DNA from: Podospora comata
Lineage: Eukaryota; Ascomycota; Sordariomycetes; Sordariales; Podosporaceae
Direction: 5' to 3'
Assembly: GCA_017354895.1 (NCBI GenBank)
Contig: CP071493.1
Coordinates: 2,294,001 to 2,358,000 of the forward strand
DNA length: 64,000 bases
In this document: one piece after another, positions 46,101 through 54,770 of the stretch
Position numbering within the stretch: the first letter of the stretch is position 1
Layout: each line of letters begins with the position of its first letter
Made by a program: the position numbers and the translations under genes
Notes under the pieces: generated by a model
What the model saw: only the letters and a program-made list of their open reading frames with translations
Database searches by the model: none
Told to the model about the DNA's origin: nothing

Positions 46101-46590
46101 CCAGAGTCTCGCCGTTGCAAGAGAAGAGGATGCCATCGTAGATCCAGTCTGGCGCTTGAAACTCGGTGGGTAACTCGGTAGGGGCGGTTCCTTGAATGAG
46201 GGATGCAACTGACGACGGTGGGAGAACCATGACAGATTGCCCGCCCCAAATCAAGAATCCCCCTTCTGTTGTTGGGGTGCCATCCTCAGATTTCGAAGCA
46301 TGAATTCCATGGATAGGCTGTGAGTTGAAAACTCTGAGTTGGCTGACGAGGCGAGAGGTGGCTACGTCGTAAATTCTGAGCCAGGTGTCTTCACCTGCAA
46401 GGAGATATGAAGAGTTGGACTCGGCATGATAGATCTCGATGGCGGTGATGGGACTGAGCACAAAGCTCTGTTGTAGTTGAGTTCGAGGATGAGGGGTGCT
46501 CTGAGATGTAAAGTTAGTGAGGGGGTTCGGGTTGTGTGTGAGTGACTCACGAGAGTTTGTAGGTTGAAGCCAACATACCGTTTGAGACAT
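43168..46590 (-). CDS. WD40 protein, WDR6/Rtt10 (Trm734)-like
   Basis: Large WD40-repeat scaffold; in yeast the family member Rtt10/Trm734 works with Trm7 in 2'-O-methylation of tRNA position 34 and has a role in endosomal recycling. Model: a 12-base first exon 46590-46579 (MSQT), then 46500-43168, giving 1114 aa. The 78-base intron (GTATGT, CTAAC branch, TCTCAG) has no in-frame stop, so an unspliced 1140-aa reading is also open. Multiple WD repeats are visible throughout: CSDDRTIRIWDI, AAEDTVIRIW, CGGSEELFIWDI, AYTDGHIAIW, VSNDQRIKLW. Length and repeat layout (two to three propellers) fit WDR6. Other large WD40 proteins cannot be excluded. Confidence 0.78.
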   Translation of the reverse strand: MSQTVCWLQPTNSRESLTHNPNPLTNFTSQSTPHPRTQLQQSFVLSPITAIEIYHAESNSSYLLAGEDTWLRIYDVATSRLVSQLRVFNSQPIHGIHASKSEDGTPTTEGGFLIWGGQSVMVLPPSSVASLIQGTAPTELPTEFQAPDWIYDGILFSCNGETLGALVTAHNEIVTLKLSSDGNLLELGPVVSPSRPILYSANLTFLGDNTILVAGGTVFGEIIVWKFYLDSCRPSQWEVLYVFGGHEGSIFGVTISPELEFSSGSKFRLLASCSDDRTIRIWDITNRHLVVGENGMEIDSKALGEARETGFGGNSEVKEENKNDSTRCVAVAMGHLSRIWHVKFGEYTSRSNGPINVYSFGEDTTRQKWELSLDLTGSEGPKGALKHRTTDGCHNGKNIWSAAVSNREGRASIIATGGADGKIVVSGGLSNSASEGGFEDFDLNLSFDDVIEHIQKNPETSLMSPLPKGDPRQAFQKYAFLSDSRVVSTTSPGRIFMADIQGKPKWREVQLPAEVVADLRSYNVMKTVAADTVVLGSAAGNVYVLQSEKPIRSVGQLPGKIQDILPLVAADAQNWQAVVTVLGADRAYILSFNASTNEPSFGDVTLSLKENYIPTAAARVGSVIMLGSRVGFVTSYPNSGDNTDVLFPGCSCRDPKTKDAITAIVPLPGCSREFLTTCRDGIYRMYTLRADNCTFSLRHEISPPMGMIEGAWFTTAENPELILHGFKGKQFIYYNATTSAVLASLECGGAHRSFAIISALTNPNALRLVFTKSSHLRFYSQSSTFLRTIKEGGHGREIRAVACSSSFKYIATAAEDTVIRIWTPSPTGQGFKCLATLEKHSSGIQSLQWKGDSTLVSCGGSEELFIWDITRLESDYETIAVKCEAVWNFQSKDKDLRIMAFSWSTNYIGEYHNEFAIALSNSTIQTYAYGERTKEFEFGSEAKYTGACPTQLRFLSNGDILVAYTDGHIAIWTRPDLNIDPDVGHANNSPLGLKLLLKVHQSSIKSLDVVDLEDCHYVISTGGDDNALVITDLRMEENDVKYVVSGRYRVSSAHGAAVTGLKIVRDDTDMIEVVTVSNDQRIKLWRAVPGEGGQGMKISLQDNRYSGIADVGDVEVIESGKVLVGGVGMEVWDFNPFKWL

Positions 46591-47959
46591 AATGATGACG
46601 TAAGAAATACCCGTTGATAATGTGATTCGTCTTCATAGGTGTCATAAATCATTTTCATGTGTGAGCGTTATTCGTGTGCCAGTGGTGTGGTTTTGAGCGT
46701 GAGGGAAGCAAAGGCTCAGGGTGTGAGAACTTTCGGCCAATAAGCACGCACCAATAGTGACCCACCCTGGCAGCCTGCCTGAGTGGGTCCATGGACCCCT
46801 TTCAACTTCAACTCGTGAACTCGAGGATGGTCAAGGCATCATTCCACATTTATGCTTAGGGTTCAAGTTGATGTGAGGTGGGATGAATAAGTCTTCTTAT
46901 TTCCAACCTAAAGGGCTGTGTAACGCAAGACAAAATTGCCCAAGTGCGTGGGCAGCTAACATGGCAGACCAAATTCTTCATATTGATCAGGACTGTTGCC
47001 GTATAAAACAACTTCAAGTCCACTTGTTACTTCTTCGTTCCTCCAGACTCCTCTCCCTCTGAGCTACTGCCGGTGACTGCGCCGCAATCATGGCCGTCCT
47101 TGATGGTGGCACCACATATTTCGCAGACGTTATGTCTCCGGACTCCCGGCATTGTGTCTAAGAAAGCTTGTTGGTCGTAAGAATTGTGTGTTTTTATGTA
47201 CGTAGTGTTGGTTGTAGTTTGTGGGTGAGAGCTGTCGAGTGATGGTTAATGTAAATGTCGATGACAGAAACATTGTTAGGTAGAGAGACTCGGTGCGTTG
47301 CATTTTCTTATATACAACTTCTCGAATCTTTTTAAGCCGGCTTTTGCGCTCCATTGACGTGGCATCATTGGTAAATGTTGAAGGTGTCATTACGGTATCT
47401 ATCATGTGGCATCATGGTGTTCATGGTGGTCTCATTGAACTGGGTAATATGGCCTTTTAATGGTGTTCTGGTGATCCGAAACTCGGCCATATGCTGGGTT
47501 GATTGTGAGGTCAAAGATAGGGGGAGATCAGAGGTTGAGGAGTGAAACGAGAAGTTACAAGACACATATGTCACACCAAAAGCACAAACAGAAAGACTTA
47601 GCGTTGAAACAAGCACCATTCATCAGCGTCAATTTGCCCAGTCGCTTCCCGAGCGTATGTCACCCTGGCCTCTTCGTAATAATTGTGTTGTTGTTACGCG
47701 TATGCTGACTTGGCTTTTGCATTATAGGCTTCTACGTAAACATGGGTACGATGAGCCAAACCACATCTCGATCCTGAAGTATCAATCATCTTTACTAGAG
47801 GCTTGTCCCAAGTTTGAGTGATGTTGTGGTTGGAGAATGTGCTTGCTCACTGACTTCAACCAACTGCTCGCTAGAAGGCGAGCACTATAAGATTCCCCAT
47901 ATAATCAAGATAGATCAGTTTCCGTTCATTGCACCAACTTACCCACGTAATCGCAAATC
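46591..47959. other. 1.4 kb divergent intergenic region with a tiny ORF
   Basis: Between the WD40 gene (-) and the kinase-fold gene (+). A 23-codon plus-strand frame (47090-47161, MAVLDGGTTYFADV...) follows a TATAAAA-like box near 47003 and a pyrimidine-rich leader, and could be a small peptide or the first exon of an unrecognised transcript; support is weak. A CTATAAGA box near 47886 lies ~75 bases before the kinase-fold ATG. No repeat found. Confidence 0.45.
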
Positions 47960-49239
47960 ATGGCCACCTTTCATAACCCTAATGTAGTACCCGACAACAG
48001 CCTCCTGAGCCATATATTCGGCAAAAACGTGCTTTTAAGGCTGGCCACCGTACGCCAGGACGGGGATCGCTGCGTCTTCAAAGCCTTAGTACTAAAAAAG
48101 CTTGAACATGGCCAGAATTCATGCTTTGTGCGCCTCCGCGCTCTGGACAAGCCGGCACCCTCGTTTTACACGGTTGCTGCTATGCAGAAAATAGCCGCAT
48201 CTTGCATCAAACACCTTGTTCCAGCAACCATCAAAATCGGTGAGGCAACCAATGACCAAGGAAGAAAGTTCCAGTTTTGGGTCATGGAACTTGGCAAAGG
48301 AATTGCCCTGGACAACATCTGGGAAAAGATGGACCATGAGAATCGGAAGTCTGTGGTCAAGAACCTGGTCGAGGTGCTCTTTTCACTTCAATCTTTGAAG
48401 ATCTCAGACTACAAAGTCCAGAACACCTTCCAGGAATCACTCGGCGAGCACAGAAAGGAAGAACTTACGGAGGCTGTCAAGGCTTCCTTCGGGGGCCCAT
48501 TGTCGGGATTCCTGGAAACAGAGGCCTTTTTCATGGCCTTTCTCTTGAAAGTGTTCGGCTTTGACCAGCCATTCAAGAACATCTTCGTAAACCGATTTAA
48601 CAGCATGAAGCCTGAGTCTGATCCGGCCGGCATTGTGTTGGAATGTACGGCAAAACATGTGGACTCGATCAGAATCAACGATGATGATATGCGGAAGTTG
48701 TAAGTGCATCGATCATATATACCACTGGGATGCCCTAGTAATTTGCCGAAAGGAGGCAAGAGGCTGTTTTCTGCCTCAACGACATTAGGCCTCAGAACAT
48801 CACGGTCCTAGGGGTTGAAACCGATGATGGACGAGTGAAATACGAACTCACTGGTCTCGTGGAGTGGGCATGGGCTGGTTTCTTTCCCCCCTCATTTCAG
48901 CTGAGCTTACAAGACTCATTGGTGGGTGTTACAAACCGCCATCTTTCCTTCTACTTACTTTTGAAACAAGAACTCATTGGGTTTCTCTCTCGAACCCTGC
49001 CACATATGTCGTTGGCGAGAGCCATGTTCCACCTCCTGGAGGCCCAGCAAGTGAAGAAGTTGGCTGAGGCCGATATGGAAGCTCAAATTCGCAAACGGTA
49101 CATGGCCGTGATGCGGGTATCCCGGGACAAGGATCCGTATGTTGGATGGAAATATGACGTCGAAGGACCAATTCCGGAGGTGTCGGCTGAAGCTTTTGAC
49201 AGGATGGAGATCGATGCTGTTAATAGCATGTGGGACTAG
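47960..49239 (+). CDS. APH/kinase-fold protein with an altered active site
   Basis: Aminoglycoside-phosphotransferase-like fold of a type found in many copies in fungal genomes; substrates are unknown. Exons 47960-48699 and 48753-49239 (53-base intron, GTAAGT..AAAG) give 408 aa. The hinge-like MELGKGIALDNIWEKMD matches the APH motif. The catalytic loop reads CLNDIRPQNITVL, so the usual H-G-D start is changed (L-N-D) but Asp-257 and Asn-262 are kept. The metal-binding Asp that normally begins the I-D-W-E motif is Glu-284 in GLVEWAWAGFFPP. This is conservative and does not prove loss of activity, but the protein may be a weak kinase or pseudokinase. The C-terminus is helical. It lies alone between the WD40 gene and hexokinase, and a TATA-like box sits ~75 bases upstream. 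Confidence 0.72.
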
Positions 49240-49563
49240 CTATCTTGATGGATAGTAATTCTCTAACATAAATGAATTGAGATATCAAATCAGTCAACAA
49301 CCCTAACCCATCAATGGCTGAAGTAGGGAAGCAGTGGGGGGTGTGGGGGTCCTATGAGGTCAGTGCTTGTTGGGCCGTCACCGCGGGGTAGCTTACCCCT
49401 GCTTGAGGGACCCCTGGCAGCGACAAGAGCGGAGACAGCGGGACATCGCCAGCATCATCACCGCCTCGAATCTCGGTCAGCTCCTTTTCAACTGTTGGCA
49501 AGACAAAGATTATCCAGCCGTGCCAGCCTCATATCCTACCCAAACTCCAATTACAACATCAAA
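49240..49563. other. Upstream region of the hexokinase gene
   Basis: Short 324-base spacer containing the tail of the kinase-fold gene and the hexokinase promoter and leader. Sequence before 49564 ends with CAACATCAAA, a suitable start context. No other feature seen. Confidence 0.5.
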
Positions 49564-51894
49564 ATGGTCGGTCTTGGTCCCAAGCGTCCTCCCTCCCGAA
49601 AAGGCACTGGTACGTAAACAGTTGGTTGCAATCTCCAACAGCTTTCCATGCCCACCATAACCCCTCTCGGCTTTATTCATTGCTGCCTATTGTTTTTGTT
49701 GAATACAAGATGCAGTCAGGCACAATTGCTCCTGCCATCCGTCTGATTGTATACTCGGAAGGGCCAAGTGGTTCTTTGCCCCAGCGCCTTGTGTTGTTTT
49801 GGTGCCGTGTCGCGTGCGTATCATCCGGGAAGAGGCGAAGCGGAAGTCACGTTGGAGTGAAGACCCTATCTGTGTACCATCCGCGATAATCTTGGATGAT
49901 GTGACATCACTCACTCTTCTGGTTTTCTGCATGCTCAGTCACCAACACACCACCAATCTATCCGATCAGGCTTCCCAGCATTTCTCCACCTTGCTCTGCC
50001 TTGGCATATTTCTTCCTAAAGTACCCTTTTTGCGAATCGCTATATTCGATCCCTACTCTGGCCTGCATTAGGTACCCAGCCTCCTACCTTGCCCTACAAA
50101 TAAGTACCTGAGCCATGTCTTTCTTCGGCATGAGATCCCTGGTCAATCCCGACAACGTCAACCAACACCACCCAATTCCTCTGTCAAAGAGCCACGCCTA
50201 CCGACACCACTCTATTTTCTCCAGCAACAGTTCTCAGTCCAGCCGACAGGGCAAGGCCTGTGCGCTCTTGTCCCTTGCTTCTTAACTGACCATGTCATCA
50301 GGCTCGTTTGTCGAAGTCCCCAAGGACCTGCTCAAGGAGATTAAGCGCCTTGAGGAGCTGTTCACGGTTGATACGGCAAAGCTCAAACAGATTACCGACC
50401 ACTTTGTCAATGAACTCGAAAAGGGTCTCAGCAAGGAGGGCGGGACCATCGTAAGTTTATCTTGAGCCAATGTTGGGTGTTACTCACGGCTAATGCGTCA
50501 AAGCCCATGAACCCAACATGGGTCATGTCCTTTCCCACTGGCTATGAGACCGGTACTTACCTGGCCCTTGACATGGGCGGCACCAATCTGCGTGTCTGCC
50601 AGATCACTTTGACGGAGCAAAAGTCAGAATTCGACATTATCCAGTCAAAGTACCGCATGCCCGAGGAGCTCAAGACAGGTGTGGCTGAAGATCTGTGGGA
50701 ATACATTGCCGAGTGCTTGTTGCAGTTCATCCAGACTCACCACGGCGATGTCGCCAAGCTCGACAAGATTCCTCTAGGCTTCACCTTCTCCTACCCTGCC
50801 ACTCAAAATTATATTGATGAGGGCATCCTTCAGCGGTGGACCAAGGGCTTCGATATCGATGGTGTTGAGGGCCGCAATGTTGTTCCCATGTTTGAGAAGG
50901 CCATTCAAGAGCGGGTATGTCCAGGAGGCTAAGGGATGAGCGATGATATGCTGACCATCCACAGGGCGTGCCAATCAAGCTGACTGCTCTTATCAACGAT
51001 ACCACCGGCACCCTCATTGCCTCTGCGTACACCGACACTAAGATGAAGATTGGTTGTATCTTTGGCACCGGTTGCAATGCCGCTTACATGGAGGACTGTG
51101 GTTCTATCCCTAAGCTTGCGCACCTTAACCTCCCACCCGATACCCCCATGGCTATCAACTGCGAGTGGGGAGCTTTCGACAATGAGCATAAGGTGCTCCC
51201 TCGGACTCCCTACGATGAATCCATTGATACGGATTCACCTCGTCCCGGTCAACAGGCATTTGAGAAGATGATTGCAGGGTTATACCTGGGAGAGATCTTC
51301 CGCTTGATCATGGTAGACCTGCATGACAACCATAATGTCAACATCTTTGCCGGACAGGATATCGGGAAGTTACGGAGGCCGTACACCCTTGACTCGTCAT
51401 TCCTGTCGGCCATTGAGGAGTATGTTTATTTACAGAAGTTGATTGATGTTGAATGCTAACCAGAGTACAGTGACCCGTTCGAGAACCTGTCCGAGACCCG
51501 CGAGCTCTTCCAGAACCAACTTGGCATCGATCCTAACCCCTCAGAGCTCGAGCTTATCCGCCGTGCTGCGGAGCTGATTGGCACCCGTGCCGCCCGTCTC
51601 TCAGCCTGCGGCGTTGCTGCCATCAGCAAAAAGAAGGGCTACAAGGAATGCCACGTCGGCGCTGACGGGTCGGTATTCAACAAGTACCCTCACTTCAAGA
51701 AGCGCGGTGCGGCTGCCCTTCGTGAGATTCTCGACTGGCCCGCAAAGGCGGATCCTAACGATGACGACCCTATCGAGATCTTGGCCGCCGAGGATGGAAG
51801 CGGCGTGGGCGCTGCATTGATTGCGGCTTTGACAATGGAGAGGGTGAAAGAGGGGAATATGCATGGAATTTTGCACCCGGAGAACTTCCACTAA
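49564..51894 (+). CDS. hxk1: Hexokinase
   Basis: Phosphorylates glucose and fructose to the 6-phosphates in the cytosol, the first step of glycolysis. Exons 49564-49609, 50302-50450, 50504-50914, 50965-51419 and 51471-51894 give 494 aa, the usual fungal size. The first exon is only 15 codons and encodes MVGLGPKRPPSRKGTG, equivalent to the N-terminus of yeast Hxk1/Hxk2; it is separated from the rest by a 692-base intron. The alternative ATG at 50292 (MSSG) would miss it. ATP and sugar motifs: ALDMGGTNLRV, FTFSYPATQ, NDTTGTLIA with the catalytic Asp, and FGTGCNAAYME. A short intron in the C-terminal part (GTATGT..TACAG) restores IEDDPFENL. All phases agree. Regulation through the long first intron is possible. 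Confidence 0.95.
49610..50301 (+). other. 692-base first intron of hexokinase
   Basis: Unusually long for this window, where introns average about 70 bases. Donor GTACGT after the N-terminal exon, acceptor ATCAG. It contains short frames starting near 49799 and a 56-codon frame at 50115 (MSFFGMRSLVNPDN...), which are probably not translated in the hexokinase mRNA. It may carry an enhancer, an alternative promoter or a second first exon. Confidence 0.75.
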
Positions 51895-52058
51895 GCGGGT
51901 GTGTTTTGGAGTGTTTGTTGAGATTGGGTATAGGATTGCAGAGCATACGGATTACGAAGTTCAAGAGTAGCAGATGGTTTCAGTTCCGTTGATCACAGAT
52001 TACAGTAGCTTAGAACGTTGAATTAAGGGGTTTCATTTTGTCATTGTATCTGCTGTTG

Positions 52059-53960
52059 TCAGTTTTGACTTGTCAGCCTCTTTTTTTCCCCCTTTGCCTT
52101 TTCCATGGCGTATTTGAAGGTATCGATCAGCTCCTCCTCACTCTCCAACCCAACCGATACCCGGACCTGCTCTGGGTTCGCCCCAAAAGTCTTGAGGTAC
52201 TCCGCCGCCTCTGGCTCAACGCCCCAGATTGCATCGTTGAAGGGGAAGGCAAGAGTGAGGTGGGCGCCGAGGTGAGGACCCTGGTATACGGACAGGCTAT
52301 CGTAGAATGTCTTTGCCAGGTCGAGGGATTCGAAATCGACGGCCAAAAGGCAGCCGTACCCCGGGTTAGGGAACTCGGGAGTGGGCGCGCGCATTACGGC
52401 ATCGTAGTTGGGCTTTGTGTCTAGGAAGGGGGGATAGAAAACTGCTTTTACGGGGGAGGAGGGGTCCTGGGCTTCCGAGTTGAGGTAGGTGGCTAGGGAT
52501 AGGGCGTTGGAGTTTAGGGTTGCTGAGCGGGCGAGGTAGGATTGGGAGTTGGAGAGGAGGAGGGAGGCGTCGGGGTGGAAGTACTCGTTGCGGAAGGTGG
52601 TTGTGAGGAGGGGGGAGAGGGAGGGGGAGAGGGGGGTGGACGGGGGGAGGAGGAGGGAGCCGCCCATGCACTGTGGAAGATGTTAGTAAAGGGGGATAGG
52701 GATGGTGGGAAAGAGGGAGACGTACGTTGGCGTATCCGGAGAGGGACTTGGTTATGGAGGTTACGATGACGTCGGCGACGGGGAGGACGTCGATGTTGGC
52801 GAAGGAGCCGATTGTGTCGTCTATGATGATAGGGAAGTCGTATTTATCGGCCTAGCACATATTTTGTCAGTTCAGTGTTTTTGCCCACAAGAAAATGGGG
52901 GTTGGATCTGTCTGGACGACGTACCAATTTCCTCAACCTAACCAAATCAACCGAGACCAGAATCGGATTAGAAGGGAACTCGGCAAAGCAATACGCCGGC
53001 CTCCCCCCTTTTTGTTTCTCCCCCTCCAGATACTTTTCCAATTCGTCAAACAGATTCGACTTTGCGTCACAGCTCCCAAAGTGCTTCATCCCGTTGGGTG
53101 ACTCCTCGAAGAGGTGGTAGCTGTTGTGGAACACACTCCCCAAAACGACAATCTCCCCTTCTGGACGAAGGGTGATAAGCGCGTTGTGCAACCTCCACAC
53201 GGCGGCCATGCCAGTAGGGTAAAGGAAGACATTCTCCGGTGACAACAAATTCGCTTTCTCCTTGTCGAGCGGAGAGCGTTGAGCTAGCTCGACGATGCGA
53301 GACTTGAGGCCGGTGTGGGCTTCGGTCAGGGGGAGATAGGTTGGTTCGGGGATGTTGGGGAGGGAGACATCGTCCGCGCCGGTGGCGGTAAATGGGAGGA
53401 TGGCAAGGGAGTCAAGGTGAGCAAGGCAGGCGGCGGCTAGGCGGGAGGAGATGCCGCAGCCGTAGTTTTGCCATGTGCCTACTACCCCCGGGCCGTGCTT
53501 TTGGGGGAAGGCGGTGATATACAGCCTGACTTTGTCCTCGGAAGAAATGGGGATTTCGACTACGCGGAACCAGAGGTCGGATGGGGGGACGAGGTGCTCC
53601 GGTTTGCGCCATTTGCCGTCGGAGGAGTAGCGTTGGGCGGTGGTGAAGGAGTCGGGGTGGACGAAGATGATGAGGCCGTAGGTTTCTGGGAGGGAGAGGG
53701 CTTTGTGGAGGGCGGTCGAGAGCTGGTGGTGAAGTAAGAATATGGGTGAGTGAACAAGGGGAAAGGGGAACGCTTACCTGGCGCACTTCACACCATGGGC
53801 CGAAACGGGGGTAGATGGAGCTGAGTTTAGACAAGAGGTTTGGGTCACCCCTGCGGAGGGCTTTGGCTGTCTCCCAGCCGGGAATGTGAAAGGTGATATT
53901 GTGAGGCTGCTCTGGTGGGAGAGAGTGCCCGAGTTCTGTGGTGATGACCTTGACGGGCAT
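52059..53960 (-). CDS. Cystathionine gamma-synthase-family enzyme (STR2/met-7 type)
   Basis: PLP-dependent enzyme of the Cys/Met metabolism family, likely making cystathionine from cysteine and an activated homoserine in the transsulfuration route to methionine. Exons 53960-53778, 53722-52925, 52851-52726 and 52670-52059 join to 572 aa, all phase 0. The N-terminal domain (HSLPPEQPHNITFHIPGWET and SIYPRFGPW) is that of fungal STR2-like proteins, followed by WQNYGCGISSRLAAACL. The PLP part has ENVFLYPTGMAAVW, FAEFPSNPILVSVDL, FPIIIDDTIGSFANID and the Schiff-base lysine in VTSITKSLSGYAN. Splice sites fall at the ends of these blocks. Exact substrate preference (gamma-synthase or related gamma-lyase) is not proven. 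It converges with hexokinase, 164 bases apart. Confidence 0.88.
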
Positions 53961-54770
53961 GTTGCTGACTTAGGTAATTTGACTTTCTCTTCTGGCGTGA
54001 GACTCACTCAGGTGTAAGCGAGAGTGAGATTACAGGTGAGTGTGAGCAATTATGGAATGTGCTTATTCACGCACCATATGCCGAAAAGAGCAACAGTCAC
54101 CAGTGAAACTTCGAAGATGAGATGGAATTCAAGACATCTCTAAATTTATAAGTCATGTCCGACTTCGCATACACCCCATAAAATACCCCAGATTCGGCAG
54201 ACGACCCTGGCCCAAGGGGCTGGAACCGCCGCAACGGCTCGAGAACGGGTTAGTCACAAAGCACGACATCGGGGATGGCGGTTTTTGTTGTCTACAACTT
54301 GACGGAGTATCCCGCCCACGTTCTTTGATACGATGGCTCAAAATCCCGCGCCGACTTCAGCCCCGAAACCTCCCTTTCCCTCTTCTCGTTCGATGTTGAA
54401 ACCAACTTCACCAATGAAAAATCATCTCTATTCCCCGAGAGCTACAGTACAACACAAGAGCAAAAAAGAGGGGCTCCGAAAGTGGAGGCCGAACCTCCCG
54501 CCCGAGTCACATCCGTTGATCCCCGATGCTGGCCGGTGGAGCAGGGACTCCCTCGGTGACCATGTTATTCAACGTCTCATCGCCGACTCAGTTGTGACAA
54601 GTCTTGAATGTGTCATGCTGTGCTGTGTTTTGCTGGCTACATTCTATACCATTGAATCGCAAAAAGTATGCATCGCTCTCCTATGCTCGCTGACAAAAAC
54701 AGTTCTGACTTGTTGTACAAGAACACCCTCCCACATTCCATATCCAAATTGCACCCTATCTGATATGAGA
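53961..54770. other. Upstream region of the cystathionine gamma-synthase gene and 3' flank of VTC4
   Basis: 810 bases between the start of one minus-strand gene and the end of the next. It contains a decayed-looking plus-strand coding stretch (54155-54600) described separately. A 149-codon plus frame at 54333 is in another frame of the same stretch and looks less coding-like. No RNA gene seen. Confidence 0.5.
54155..54600 (+). pseudogene. Possible gene relic with in-frame stops
   Basis: One plus-strand frame from the ATG at 54155 (MSDFAYTP) keeps a fungal codon pattern across TAA, TAG and TGA codons. The most coding-like part follows the TGA at 54326: RADFSPETSLSLFSFDVETN, then FTNEKSSLFPESYSTTQEQ and PKVEAEPPARVTSVDPRCW. 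It has no ATG of its own and no splice model that removes all stops. I do not recognise the family. Either a decayed gene or an exon of an unusual transcript; tentative. Confidence 0.35.

Noticed and set aside
50115-50285. 56-codon ORF in the hexokinase first intron as a separate gene
   Set aside because: Ser/His-rich chance-like peptide located wholly within a well-supported intron.
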